Shown: positions 34,077-42,756, numbered from the stretch's first letter. The stretch: DNA of 64,000 nucleotides from RBG-13-43-22 sp049520575 (GCA_049520575.1 JBEKPQ010000003.1:1-64000); one strand, 5' to 3'. Notes: generated from the letters alone by a model not told the origin. Program-made: numbers and translations.

Positions 34077-35594
34077 CTACATCAAATCATCCCAAGCGGC
34101 CCTTTCCTGTCCATAGGGATCATCAATAATTTTAATCTTTTTGTCAAAAATAATGGTCGATCTTTTCTTAAGATCATAGGGCGGCAATGGCGGAATGGAG
34201 GCGCTATTCGGGTTTCCGGTCCTGGCAAACGATATCCAGGTGTCCATCATGGCCCCACTTAAGGCTTCGGTTTCTTCATCTCTTTTGGGAAAGATACCAA
34301 CCTCGGTATTCAAGAGAACTCCGAAAACAAAACCCAGTTCCAGGGCGTGCATCGCCCCGTATTTACCTCCCCGAAATGGACTTTGCCAAGTGAAAAGATA
34401 CATGTAGGTGTCTTTTTGATGAACACTTTGCGCTTCAGCCAGACGTATAGAGGGAATTCGAAACGTATAATCCGTGGTTAGGGCATCCATGATGTCCCTC
34501 GGTGTATTTCTGGTCTGCTGGTAAATTTTCAATAGCTTATCGACATGACCCTCACTCTTTCCTGTTAAAGCAGCGATGGCCTTTGTTCCTTTTTCAAGCC
34601 CTTCTTGCCGAATTTTTTCCGCTTTTGGATTTAATAAATTCCATAATTTTGTTTCGTCGAGATTCGATCCAATAAATATATCGATCTCTTTAGCATAACC
34701 CTTTCTTATCGCTGAAAGGGGGTGATCGGGTAAGACCCCTCCATCTACAACCGGCCCCAGCCGCAAAGGTCGGTCTATGGAAAAACCTTCCGATTGATCG
34801 GGCATGATGGCGATCTGGGCTTTAATAATCTCTTCCGACGAGAACCGGCGAAGGGCATTGAGATCCCCTTTTGGAATCCCCAATTCTTGAAGCAACTTTT
34901 CATGGGCGCGCATGGCCGCTTCGGGATTCATCCCCAGAGGATGGGCCGCTCCCGACTGTAAGATAGCCCTGTGAAATAATCCCTTGGCCGAGGGCATAGC
35001 CAGAAGAGTAGCTACGGCAAATCCACCGGCGGATTCACCGAAAATCGTCACGTTGTCCGGGTCTCCACCAAAACGAACAATATTTTCTTTTACGAATCGA
35101 AGGGCCGCCGTCATATCCAGCAATCCGACATTTGAACTCGCATCCGCCTCATCCGGAAGAAACAGAAAACCGAGTACTCCCAATCGGTAGTTAATGCTGA
35201 CCACAACCACATCACCCCTCAAGGCCAACCGGGTACCGTCAAGAGAAGCCCCAGTGCCGGTCACAAATGCCCCGCCATGAATAAAAAACATGACCGGGCG
35301 TTTTGCGAAGTCCAGGCCAGGAGTCCATATGTTCAAGGTTAGGCATTCCGCCTCATTTTGTACCCTTTGTCCTCCGAACATCATTTCTAAATTGGAAGCA
35401 GGTTGGGGCGCTATCGGACTGTATTCCAGGGCATCCCGCACACCGGTCCAGGGTTCAACCGGTGCCGGGGGCTTGAAGCGGGAGTTACCGTCAGGAGGTG
35501 CAGCATAGGAAATGCCTTTAAATTTAATAATGCCTTTTCGGCCGTAACCTCGAACTTTTCCGTTGGAAGTTTCAATAATATATTCTTTTTCCAT
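34077..35594 (-). CDS. Type B carboxylesterase (para-nitrobenzyl esterase-like)
   Basis: A 505-residue alpha/beta-hydrolase of the carboxylesterase family. The oxyanion-hole segment is MFFIHGGAFVTG near residue 105, the nucleophile lies in TIFGESAGGFA near residue 188, and the histidine in MHALELGFVFG near 400. No signal peptide is present, so it acts in the cytoplasm. Length matches the family. Natural substrates are unknown; such enzymes hydrolyse aryl and alkyl esters. Monocistronic, flanked by inverted repeats. GGAG stands upstream of the ATG. Confidence 0.9.
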   Translation of the reverse strand: MEKEYIIETSNGKVRGYGRKGIIKFKGISYAAPPDGNSRFKPPAPVEPWTGVRDALEYSPIAPQPASNLEMMFGGQRVQNEAECLTLNIWTPGLDFAKRPVMFFIHGGAFVTGTGASLDGTRLALRGDVVVVSINYRLGVLGFLFLPDEADASSNVGLLDMTAALRFVKENIVRFGGDPDNVTIFGESAGGFAVATLLAMPSAKGLFHRAILQSGAAHPLGMNPEAAMRAHEKLLQELGIPKGDLNALRRFSSEEIIKAQIAIMPDQSEGFSIDRPLRLGPVVDGGVLPDHPLSAIRKGYAKEIDIFIGSNLDETKLWNLLNPKAEKIRQEGLEKGTKAIAALTGKSEGHVDKLLKIYQQTRNTPRDIMDALTTDYTFRIPSIRLAEAQSVHQKDTYMYLFTWQSPFRGGKYGAMHALELGFVFGVLLNTEVGIFPKRDEETEALSGAMMDTWISFARTGNPNSASIPPLPPYDLKKRSTIIFDKKIKIIDDPYGQERAAWDDLM

Positions 35595-35815
35595 ACGCGT
35601 TTAATCTCCTTCCATCAATCATCCCATGCCTATTATCCCTTTGATGAACTTGTTAACCACTTATACCCGCTTGGGTCGGGCACCACGAAAAAAGAAAATT
35701 ATTCTAAGGATTCAAGTCCTAGGATTCTCGAACCAATTTTTGTACTAAAAAAGTATCAACAGATCCTTTGGTAGGCAGGATTGTACCCCGGTCTCAGATG
35801 AAGACTGTCAATGGG

Positions 35816-36037
35816 TCAGGTTTTATGACGAAAGATAATCAGTCCATGAGAAAGGTCGTAGGGAGAAACCCCGACCGTCACTTTATCCCCCTCGATGACC
35901 CGTATTTTAAACCGTTTCATCGTACCGCATAATTTGGCTGAGATGGTGACCCCGCTCTCCAGGGTTATCGTGTAGTTTCCTCCTCCAGTGGCCTTGGTGA
36001 CTTTTCCTTCAAATTTGGCTAACTCGTCTTTAGACAA
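35816..36037 (-). CDS. infA: Translation initiation factor IF-1
   Basis: A 73-residue S1/OB-fold protein. The sequence pattern (FEGKVTKATGGGNYTITLESG, KLCGTMKRFKIRVIEGDKVTV, SPYDLSHGLIIFRHK) is that of IF-1, which binds the ribosomal A site during initiation. It is somewhat divergent at the N-terminus (MSKDELAKF) compared with the ribosomal-operon copy, so this may be a second paralogue; it is not in a ribosomal protein operon but beside an RNA-binding protein gene, as often seen for cold-inducible IF-1 copies. Confidence 0.9.
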   Translation of the reverse strand: MSKDELAKFEGKVTKATGGGNYTITLESGVTISAKLCGTMKRFKIRVIEGDKVTVGVSPYDLSHGLIIFRHKT

Positions 36038-36086
36038 TAATTATCGCTCCTTTACGGACAATCGATGAGTTAAAAGGATAAGAATT

Positions 36087-36123
36087 TAAAAAGCCTGCAA
36101 CCGGATTAGCCGGTTAGCAGGCT
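36087..36123 (-). terminator. Rho-independent terminator after the RNA-binding protein gene
   Basis: Read leftward, AGCCTGCTAACCGG and CCGGTTGCAGGCT form a long stem with a short loop, followed by TTTTTAAATTC. It ends the RRM gene transcript 44 bases after its stop. Confidence 0.85.
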
Positions 36124-36166
36124 AATAGCAGACTTTAAATGAAATAAGTAATATTAAAATGGGGAA

Positions 36167-36514
36167 TTACCAGCGGTTGCGGCCCTGGGAGCCACCTCCT
36201 CCTCGGCCTCCTCGACCTTTCCCCTTGCCCTGACCGCCGCGGAAACCCCCTCCGCCTTCACGAGGGGCCTGAGGACGAGCATTGGAAACGGTCAGTGTGC
36301 GTCCTTCATACGCGCTGCCGTTCAGGTTTTTAATGGCTTCGGCAGCCTCTTGTTCGTTGGCCATTTCTACAAACCCGAAGCCCTTACTGAGTCCGGTTTC
36401 CCGATCGGTGATCACTTTAGCCGATTCAACCGTACCGTACGGCGTGAAAACTTGAGAAAGGATTTCATCGTTCACAGAATAAGGGAGACTACCTACATAC
36501 AATTTGTTGGACAT
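36167..36514 (-). CDS. RRM-domain RNA-binding protein with glycine-rich tail
   Basis: A 115-residue protein with one RNA recognition motif: RNP2 is KLYVGSLPY (residues 4-12) and RNP1 is KGFGFVEM (near 44-51). A glycine/arginine-rich tail follows (GGGGFRGGQGKGKGRGGRGG). Bacterial proteins of this type bind RNA and are commonly induced by cold. A long leader (about 270 bases AT-rich upstream) could carry thermoregulation. A terminator follows directly. Confidence 0.93.
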   Translation of the reverse strand: MSNKLYVGSLPYSVNDEILSQVFTPYGTVESAKVITDRETGLSKGFGFVEMANEQEAAEAIKNLNGSAYEGRTLTVSNARPQAPREGGGGFRGGQGKGKGRGGRGGGGSQGRNRW

Positions 36515-36706
36515 ACGACCTCCTTAAAGGTTTAAGTCCCTTAAAGAGGTCTTAAGCATTATGGCCGGGAACTCTTTAAAGGCATAGGGTAAATTTTTGA
36601 CTTATTTATACCATATTTTCTATTTTAAAACAATATTTTTATTAAAACAGCCCCTACAGCCCTTGGCCACGGATAATTCCCGGCCATTAGATTCCGCCTC
36701 TAAGAA

Positions 36707-36740
36707 TAAAAAGCCTCTCCCTTTTTACAAAGAGAGAGGC
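36707..36740 (-). terminator. Rho-independent terminator of the 4-hydroxybutyryl-CoA dehydratase gene
   Basis: Read leftward, GCCTCTC and GAGAGGC form a stem followed by TTTTTATTC, 48 bases after the stop codon of the dehydratase gene. Confidence 0.8.
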
Positions 36741-36788
36741 ACAAAAAGGTATTCTCTTTCATTTAACGGATCAGACAACGGCCTGGAA

Positions 36789-38288
36789 TTATTTTTTCAC
36801 CGGCTTGCTTAAGGCCTCACGGTCCCCACCACTCATCCCGGCAATATACTTAACCAGATTCTTTCTAGATTCAATGTCATATTGGGTAGTAATGGCGATC
36901 TGTTCCATAATCGGGGAGCCGCCGCCATGGTAGGCCCCCATTCTTTGCACACCCCCAGCCGCGGAACACAGGACATCGCCCATATACCGCCAGAATTGGG
37001 CCTGGTCCTCCACTGGTATCTTCGGATTTCTTTTGGTGTATTTGAGAAGCAGATCTTTAATATCTTTATTCATGAAATCCTTTTCATGCGGGAAGGTAGC
37101 CGCCACACCGCCGGAAACATCACAAAGGATTTCTGCTTCACGAAACACCGCTTCGCCCGTCAGACAGCGGCCGACATTACAGTAAATCGAATGGGGGATG
37201 TAGGTGCCGGGGCCATAGGGAATAAAACCAACGCCGGGCATGTAGACCTCCGCTTTTCCCATGCTGGAAGCGGTGTATCCTGCAGCGTAACCCAATTCAG
37301 TGACCATGATGATCTCGGCCAGTTTCTCCCTGACATGGGAGGCCTTGTGAATGTTGTTCACCTCGGCTGCCAGAGCGGCGGTCCCCAAAAGAACATCGCC
37401 GAGACCCGGTTTGCAGCCTGAATAGGAGTGACGGTGAAACAAGGCAAAAAGCAGGGCCATTGTACCCCCATGCTGCCATTCACCGGCTAAAAAGACCCTT
37501 TCCCAGGGTATAAAGCATTTGTCGAAAATTACATAGGAATCGGTGGCCCCTTGGGAAAAACCGCGGGGGAAATCGTCCCTTTTCCTGAATCTGCGGACGG
37601 TGACGACTTGCTTCATCCCGTCCCAATCAGCGGGAACGGCGAAGGACACGGCATAGTCCTTATCTTCGGGGCGCAAAGCCCTGGTGGGAACCACCAGCAC
37701 CTCATCGGCCACTGAGGCCTCTGAAATGTGCAGTTTGCAGCCGCTGACCACGATTCCGTCTTTGCGTTTTTCCAAGATCCGCAGATAGGCTTCTTTGTTC
37801 TCCTGATCGGCGGGTCTGGCCATCCGGTCGCCCTTGACATCGGTCTGGGCGCAGCAACCCACCAAATCTTCGGTCTGGAAGCGGGTCAACCATTTTTTGA
37901 AATTTTCATGATATTGGGTGGCGCCGTTATTTTGTTTGTCCGCCTCATAGGAGACATTGTAAATCGAATTAGTGGCATCGATGCCCATGCAGCGTTGGAT
38001 ACACCCCCCCACCTTCCCGCAGAGCAGACGGGTCATATCCTGTTTCTTGTGCAGGTCGTCGGTATTCTGATGGATGTGAGTGAATCGGCTGATCCGCTCA
38101 CCCGTCAGATGAGAAACTGCGGTCAACAAGTCCTGGTTTTCCGGCTTTAACGTCTCATCAAAGGTGGTGCCGAGGGTATTAAGGCAGTCTTGCTGCTTCT
38201 CATCCAACCGGTCGATCAATTCGCCGTCGCAATAGATATTTCGTTTCAACTTGCTCAGGCCCTGGAAATACTGTTCCTTTGTCCTCAT
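36789..38288 (-). CDS. 4-hydroxybutyryl-CoA dehydratase / vinylacetyl-CoA isomerase-like flavoprotein
   Basis: A 499-residue member of the HpaB/AbfD family. The 4Fe-4S ligands that separate the dehydratase from simple FAD monooxygenases are present: C96 and C100 in GGCIQRCMG, and H285 with C292 in FHRHSYSGC, with the same 3- and 7-residue spacing as in the clostridial enzyme. The reaction converts 4-hydroxybutyryl-CoA to crotonyl-CoA, using the cluster and FAD. No CoA transferase or 4-hydroxybutyrate dehydrogenase is adjacent, so the pathway (aminobutyrate/succinate fermentation or carbon fixation) is open. Monocistronic with its own terminator. Confidence 0.88.
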   Translation of the reverse strand: MRTKEQYFQGLSKLKRNIYCDGELIDRLDEKQQDCLNTLGTTFDETLKPENQDLLTAVSHLTGERISRFTHIHQNTDDLHKKQDMTRLLCGKVGGCIQRCMGIDATNSIYNVSYEADKQNNGATQYHENFKKWLTRFQTEDLVGCCAQTDVKGDRMARPADQENKEAYLRILEKRKDGIVVSGCKLHISEASVADEVLVVPTRALRPEDKDYAVSFAVPADWDGMKQVVTVRRFRKRDDFPRGFSQGATDSYVIFDKCFIPWERVFLAGEWQHGGTMALLFALFHRHSYSGCKPGLGDVLLGTAALAAEVNNIHKASHVREKLAEIIMVTELGYAAGYTASSMGKAEVYMPGVGFIPYGPGTYIPHSIYCNVGRCLTGEAVFREAEILCDVSGGVAATFPHEKDFMNKDIKDLLLKYTKRNPKIPVEDQAQFWRYMGDVLCSAAGGVQRMGAYHGGGSPIMEQIAITTQYDIESRKNLVKYIAGMSGGDREALSKPVKK

Positions 38289-38464
38289 CTTTTATCTTCC
38301 TCCTTCATTTTATCTCTTACCGATAATAAAATAATAGTAACCAATGCTTAAAAATGTCAAGAAAAACCGTACGGCCCAATATTTTGGGTTGTATCAATAG
38401 GAATGGGTATTCTTCCGTTATTATTTTCCGCCTGAAAAGATTTTCTTTAGAATTGTCCCCATTA

Positions 38465-38489
38465 TAAAAAAGGCCCGAGAAACGGGCCC
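38465..38489 (-). terminator. Rho-independent terminator of tRNA-Asn
   Basis: Read leftward, GGGCCCG-TTTCT-CGGGCC followed by TTTTTTA, starting 13 bases after the tRNA 3' end. Confidence 0.85.
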
Positions 38490-38501
38490 TTTTCTTATTT
38501 C

Positions 38502-38577
38502 TGGCTCCCCGGGACGGACTCGAACCGCCGACCAAGTGGTTAACAGCCACCCGCTCTACCGACTGAGCTACCGGGGA
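38502..38577 (-). tRNA. tRNA-Asn (anticodon GTT)
   Basis: The minus strand forms a full cloverleaf: acceptor TCCCCGG/CCGGGGA with discriminator G, D arm GCTCAGTCGGTAGAGC, anticodon loop CTGTTAA giving anticodon GTT, and T arm with GGTTCGAGTCC. The 3' CCA is encoded. It is a single tRNA, transcribed alone between the dehydratase and oxidoreductase genes, with a terminator immediately downstream. No integrase or duplicated 3' end was seen beside it. Confidence 0.96.
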
Positions 38578-38654
38578 AGAATAACAATTTTGGATTTTAG
38601 ATTGCGGATTTCGGAATATTAAGAATTATATCTTAAGCCGTTAATGAAATCAAA

Positions 38655-39629
38655 TCATTCTTCTTTGTCTTCCCTTTTAGTCTCTGCTGATCCTGTTAAT
38701 GTCTCCATTTTAAGCAGCTTTTCATATTCCGCATCCACCCGTTTCTGGATGGTTTGAATCAATTCCGAGGTCAGGTGACTGAAGCGCCGCTGTTGTTTCA
38801 GATATTCTTCCACCGGTTTAAGCCTGGTATTCTTCCGGACCACATATTTTCCTTCAATCACTTCATACAATGGGAAAATATTGGTTTCCACCACCAAACG
38901 GCTGACCTCAACGGCCAGATCCGTTCCATGGTGCCAACCGGTCGGACAAGGCGAAAAGACATGAAGATAGGCTGGTCCCTGGATTAAGGCCGCTTTCTTG
39001 GCCTTGTTCATCAGGTCCAGATAATAGGCCGGTGAGGCCGTGGCCACATAAGGGATGTCATGAGCGGCCATAATGGCCGGGAGGTTCTTTTTCCAGGTTG
39101 TTTGACCGGCAGTGATTTTTCCGGCCGGTGAAGTGGTGGTCATGGCCCCGAAAGGCGTTTCACTGGAACGCTGAATACCGGTATTCATGTAGGCTTCATT
39201 GTCCAGACAGACATAAACAAAATCATGACCCCGTTCCATAGCCCCGGAAAGAGACTGGAGCCCGATATCCGCAGTTCCGCCGTCTCCGGCAAAGGTTACT
39301 ACGGTAATTTTTTTCTCGGGGATTCGCCCCTTGGCCATCAAGGTCTTTAATCCGACTTCAACACCGGAGGCTACAGCCGCGGCATTTTCAAAGGCTACAT
39401 GGATCCAGGGTACGGCCCAGGCGGTTTGAGGATAGGGAGAGGAGATGATTTCCATACACCCGGTGGCGCTGACGGCAATCATGGGACTCCCGATGGCCTT
39501 GGCCACCATACGTAAGGCCAGGACCTCCCCGCAACCCTGACAGGCCCTATGTCCGAATACCAGAGGTTCTTCTTTGGGCAAGGTCTTGGGTGTAAATCTT
39601 TTAAAATCCTTTAAGTCTTCGGAAATCAT
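38655..39629 (-). CDS. porB: 2-oxoacid:ferredoxin oxidoreductase beta subunit (TPP-binding)
   Basis: A 324-residue thiamine-diphosphate-binding subunit. HRACQGCGEVLALR at residue 27 and CMEIISSPYPQTAW near 57 carry cluster-binding cysteines, and the TPP motif is FAGDGGTADIG...DNEAYMNTG near 115-150. It works with the alpha, gamma and delta subunits to oxidise a 2-oxoacid (pyruvate or a branched-chain acid) to acyl-CoA, reducing ferredoxin. The gene overlaps the alpha-subunit stop by four bases and is last in the operon. Pyruvate as substrate is the most likely by resemblance, but indole-pyruvate or 2-oxoisovalerate cannot be excluded. Confidence 0.88.
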   Translation of the reverse strand: MISEDLKDFKRFTPKTLPKEEPLVFGHRACQGCGEVLALRMVAKAIGSPMIAVSATGCMEIISSPYPQTAWAVPWIHVAFENAAAVASGVEVGLKTLMAKGRIPEKKITVVTFAGDGGTADIGLQSLSGAMERGHDFVYVCLDNEAYMNTGIQRSSETPFGAMTTTSPAGKITAGQTTWKKNLPAIMAAHDIPYVATASPAYYLDLMNKAKKAALIQGPAYLHVFSPCPTGWHHGTDLAVEVSRLVVETNIFPLYEVIEGKYVVRKNTRLKPVEEYLKQQRRFSHLTSELIQTIQKRVDAEYEKLLKMETLTGSAETKREDKEE

Positions 39630-40804
39630 TTTTCTCTCACCCCGATCATTTCGTAATGCATTTCTTTCCCTGCTTTCGCATATCGTCCTGCCTTGGAGGC
39701 CATTTCGGCAAAGACCTCCACGGTCAGATCGCGTCCCCCCAGGCCGGCTACAAACTCGGCCACATAGGGCCGTTCCTTTTTCTCATAAAGGGCTGATTTG
39801 ATTTCCAGACCCACCGGCCCGCCTACACCGCCCGTTACCAGGGCCCGATCCACCACGGCCAAAACCTTGGCCCCCCGAATGGCTTGAAAAATTTCCTTAA
39901 ACGGAAAGGGGCGCCAGAGACGAATATGGATCAGTCCGACCTTCTCCCCTTTTTCACGCATGGCATCCACGGCCGTCATGGCCGTCTCGGTGATACTGCC
40001 CATGGTCACCAGTAAAGTCTCGGCCCCTTTGGTCTTATAGGATTCAACCGGTTTATAAGTCCGGCCGAATAAACTTTCGAAATCCTTCCAGACCTCGGCT
40101 GCCACCTTCTCGGACCCGATCAAGGCTTCCTCGACCTGCTTTTTTACCTCGATAAAGACATCCGGACTGCCGAAGGTCCCGATGGAGACAGGCTGGTCCG
40201 GATCGAGACGCAATACAGGTTTAAAAACGGGCAGAAAACGATCAACCGTCGCCTGATCGGGCATTTCCACCGGTTCAATCACATGGCTCAAAATAAAACC
40301 GTCCAGATTGACCACCACAGGCAGTAATACCCTTGGGTCTTCAGCGATCCTGAAGGCTTGCAAGGTGAGGTCCACGGCCTCCTGGCCATTAATGGCAAAT
40401 AGCTGTACCCAGCCGCAATCCCGTTGAGGCATAATATCGCTCAAGTCGTTCCAGATATTGATCGGGGCAGAAATGGCCCGGTTGGTCACGGTCATAACCA
40501 AAGGCATACGGATGCTGGAGGCGATAAACATGAGTTCGTGCATCAGGGCCAGCCCCTGGGAACTGGTGGCCGTATAAGTCCTTGCCCCCACGGCAGCCGC
40601 CCCTATAGCGGCACTCAAAGCCGAATGTTCCGATTCAACGGGCACAAAGGCCGCCTCAAGGTCCCCATCGGCTACCAATTCGGAAAGGTGTTCCACGATG
40701 TGGGTCTGAGGTGTAATGGGATAGGCCGAGATCACATCCACGTTGGCCAATTTTACCGCTTCACTGACGGCAATGGAAACTTCCATGCCTTTTCGAGTGG
40801 GCAT
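39626..40804 (-). CDS. porA: 2-oxoacid:ferredoxin oxidoreductase alpha subunit
   Basis: A 392-residue subunit with the pyrimidine-binding domain of the four-subunit oxidoreductases: DVISAYPITPQTHIVEHL near 25, ESEHSALSAAIGAAAVGARTYTATSSQGLALMHE near 60-95, and NRAISAPINIWNDLSD near 108. I placed the start at 40804 (MPTRKGMEV), because GGAGGAAG stands nine bases upstream; an upstream ATG at 40849 would overlap the delta gene. It forms the core with the beta subunit and is translated just after the delta ferredoxin subunit. Confidence 0.9.
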   Translation of the reverse strand: MPTRKGMEVSIAVSEAVKLANVDVISAYPITPQTHIVEHLSELVADGDLEAAFVPVESEHSALSAAIGAAAVGARTYTATSSQGLALMHELMFIASSIRMPLVMTVTNRAISAPINIWNDLSDIMPQRDCGWVQLFAINGQEAVDLTLQAFRIAEDPRVLLPVVVNLDGFILSHVIEPVEMPDQATVDRFLPVFKPVLRLDPDQPVSIGTFGSPDVFIEVKKQVEEALIGSEKVAAEVWKDFESLFGRTYKPVESYKTKGAETLLVTMGSITETAMTAVDAMREKGEKVGLIHIRLWRPFPFKEIFQAIRGAKVLAVVDRALVTGGVGGPVGLEIKSALYEKKERPYVAEFVAGLGGRDLTVEVFAEMASKAGRYAKAGKEMHYEMIGVREK

Positions 40805-40806
40805 AA

Positions 40807-41103
40807 CTATTCTTCCTCCGCAATCATTTGTATGGCCTTTTTGGGACATTCACGGGCACAGATACCACACCCCTTACAGTAATACGTGTTCCAGTCAAAA
40901 TAGCCGTCTGTATTCTGGCTATAGGCCATATCCGGGCAAAAGATCCAACACATCCCGCATTTAATACATTTTTCCTTATCGGTCACCGGCCGTATCTTGG
41001 AGCGCCAGTCTCCGGTTTTGAGCTGCCGGGAATTTCCGGCTTCCAATATAGCACAACCTATGGGAACTTCTTTCCAGGGGTGAAGGGCATCTATTTTAGC
41101 CAC
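40807..41103 (-). CDS. porD: 2-oxoacid:ferredoxin oxidoreductase delta subunit (2x4Fe-4S ferredoxin)
   Basis: A 98-residue ferredoxin-like subunit. Two CX2CX2CX3C clusters are present: CIKCGMCWIFCP near 46-57 and CKGCGICARECP near 76-87. It passes electrons from the catalytic subunits to soluble ferredoxin. It follows the gamma gene with a five-base gap and ends two bases before the alpha ATG, so the four genes are tightly coupled. Confidence 0.92.
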   Translation of the reverse strand: MAKIDALHPWKEVPIGCAILEAGNSRQLKTGDWRSKIRPVTDKEKCIKCGMCWIFCPDMAYSQNTDGYFDWNTYYCKGCGICARECPKKAIQMIAEEE

Positions 41104-41108
41104 GCTGA

Positions 41109-41657
41109 TTACTCCTTGATTATAGTTTCGTCAAAGGCCCGTTGCATGGCCTTTTTATTTCTTTCGGCAACCTTGCCGAATCGGGCATCCAAAGGCCCGT
41201 CCATGGAGTCCATACGGGAGATCCCGGCCGCCCGGATCAAGGCTCCCAACATGGTTGTATTGGTAATAGCCACTTTCATTTCTTCCACAGCGATCTTATC
41301 GGCATCCACAACCGCAAGCCGGCTTTTAAAACCGTGATCTTTCCGGATCTGTTCCACGGTCTTGGCCGTGTTGATGACCAAAGTCCCTTTGGGTTTCAGC
41401 CCGGAGGAAACATCAACGATATCCAGCAAAGTGGGATCGAGAACCACCACGATATCCGGATGATAAATTTTTGAGCGGATGCGGATCTGAGATGGGCTGA
41501 CTCGCAAGAAGGCCACAACTGGTGCTCCGCGACGTTCCGGCCCAAAACTGGGAAAGGCCTGGGCATACTGCCCTTCATTAATAGCGGCCAGGGCTATTAA
41601 TTCGGCTGAGGTAACGGCGCCCTGCCCTCCCCGACCATGAAATCGAACTTCAATCAT
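41109..41657 (-). CDS. porC: 2-oxoacid:ferredoxin oxidoreductase gamma subunit
   Basis: A 182-residue subunit starting MIEVRFHGRGGQGAVTSAELIA, the hallmark of the gamma subunit, with YAQAFPSFGPERRGAPVVAF near 33-52. It contributes to the CoA-binding region of the complex. It is the first gene of the four-gene operon. Upstream lies the decayed DsrC-like pseudogene, whose last bases lie about 70 bases from the start. Confidence 0.92.
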   Translation of the reverse strand: MIEVRFHGRGGQGAVTSAELIALAAINEGQYAQAFPSFGPERRGAPVVAFLRVSPSQIRIRSKIYHPDIVVVLDPTLLDIVDVSSGLKPKGTLVINTAKTVEQIRKDHGFKSRLAVVDADKIAVEEMKVAITNTTMLGALIRAAGISRMDSMDGPLDARFGKVAERNKKAMQRAFDETIIKE

Positions 41658-41726
41658 CGCACTATTCCTTTAGTCCCTGTGAGGTTAAAACTAAAATTTG
41701 GTATATCTATTATAATAATAGTTTTG

Positions 41727-41969
41727 TCAACTACTTTTTAGCTCATTGGCTTCGCGGGTCTCGAAAAGCATGGGAATTCGCTTGGTCTTTCTATAACTCT
41801 CACGGAGGAACCCAATAGTCCGCCAATATTTGTCACTCAATTTCCCGCCGTTGATTTTCATACCCACGTCCCGCTACACAGCATACTGCTCATCTTATTC
41901 GTCCGGGTTCACCAAAAATCCACGGACGTCGACCCAGCAGGTTTTGCCACAGACACTCAGGAAATCCAT
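41727..41969 (-). pseudogene. Decayed DsrC/TusE-like sulfur-relay gene with two in-frame stops
   Basis: One minus-strand frame from ATG 41969 reads MDFLSVCGKTCWVDVRGFL, then VNPDE-stop-DEQYAV-stop-RDVGMKINGGKLSDKYW, and ends RTIGFLRESYRKTKRIPMLF plus a short tail with a TGA at 41727. GFLVNPDE(W)DE...LSDKYWRTIGFLRESY...PML matches the DsrC/TusE fold core. The stops are TAA at 41895-41897 (where tryptophan is usual) and TAG at 41874-41876. The C-terminal arm that carries the conserved cysteines is missing. Family assignment rests on motif recognition; protein-like sequence may extend further upstream. Confidence 0.6.
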
Positions 41970-42168
41970 TGTGCCCGGCACGCTCGCCGAATAAAGGTCC
42001 GCCCCTCTTCGGTATTACCAGTGCCTGACTTCAGTAATCCGCTCATCTTTTGTTTTGGGGTGGATGATAAAAGAGGTGGAATGATAGGGATCGGGATATA
42101 TGGATTCTGTTTAATAAATTAATGCCCTATGACGATGTGACCCCAAGATCCTCACAGCCAAGGGGAGA

Positions 42169-42203
42169 ACCGATCTTGCCTCTTAAAGAAAGAGGCAAGA
42201 TCG
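42169..42203. terminator. Perfect 15-bp hairpin downstream of an exported-protein gene
   Basis: CCGATCTTGCCTCTT (42169-42183) and its exact complement (42189-42203) flank a five-base loop. It lies 41 bases after the stop of the leftward gene ending at 42244. No T-run follows, so termination efficiency is uncertain. Confidence 0.55.
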
Positions 42204-42243
42204 GAATAACTACCGGAGAAACAGAACAGACCTTCGGAAATCC

Positions 42244-42756
42244 TTATTTGAATACCAAGGACATAGGAATCTCTTTGAGCTTGTCGCTGATCTGCTTGTC
42301 AGAGGCTACCTGGACAGTGATCATTTTTTTGTCCTTAAAAACAGCCAACTGGTAAGTGTATAACACTAACATCGGATGATCCCATTTCAACTCCAGCTCA
42401 TAGGCCGGTGTGCCGTCCTTCAGTTTTATCTCTCTTTCATAAAGCGTGCTGAAATTTTTAGCCATATATTGGGTCGCAAGAAAGTCCATCACCTCTTTCG
42501 CCAAATCCTTATAAGTCTTGCCCTCGGGGAGGTCGGCCACAGCCACATCGAATGAGGTAACCTCAAAGGAATCTTGAGCCTTTCTCAATACAGAGTTTTT
42601 ATTACGTGAATTAACTTCTCCCCAACTAGGGACGGTCATAGTGAAATCAGGCGCTTTATTCACAAAAGTCGCTGCTGTTGCATTCGGGACCGGCATAAAC
42701 GCCAAGATCATGATAAGACCGACCAAAACAAAAAAACCTGTTAAAATTTTACTCAT
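42244..42756 (-). CDS. Exported protein of unknown function
   Basis: A 170-residue protein with a signal peptide (hydrophobic residues 6-21, cleavage near ATA-ATF). The mature part begins NKAPDFTMTVPSW and has alternating strand pattern (SFEVTSFDVAVADLPE, TPAYELELKWDHPML, KKMITVQVASDKQISD) as in PsbP/DcrB-like small beta-sandwich proteins. No catalytic motif seen. Monocistronic; function unknown. A ribosome site GGAGG stands before the ATG. Confidence 0.78.
   Translation of the reverse strand: MSKILTGFFVLVGLIMILAFMPVPNATAATFVNKAPDFTMTVPSWGEVNSRNKNSVLRKAQDSFEVTSFDVAVADLPEGKTYKDLAKEVMDFLATQYMAKNFSTLYEREIKLKDGTPAYELELKWDHPMLVLYTYQLAVFKDKKMITVQVASDKQISDKLKEIPMSLVFK

Noticed and set aside
34187..35774. 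Several plus-strand frames opposite the esterase gene
   Set aside because: All are antisense shadows of the minus-strand esterase without family resemblance.
38317..38550. 77-codon minus-strand frame
   Set aside because: Overlaps the tRNA-Asn gene and its terminator; shadow frame.
38502..38577. tRNA-Asn as attachment site of an integrated element
   Set aside because: No integrase, no duplicated tRNA 3' end within the window and only core metabolic genes on both sides.
41700..41731. TTGACA on the minus strand ahead of the por operon as promoter
   Set aside because: TTGACA at 41730-41725 lies at the right distance but no acceptable -10 box exists at 16-18 bases (GATATA at best).
42122..42355. 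77-codon plus-strand frame
   Set aside because: Antisense to the exported protein gene and includes a perfect hairpin; no start support.
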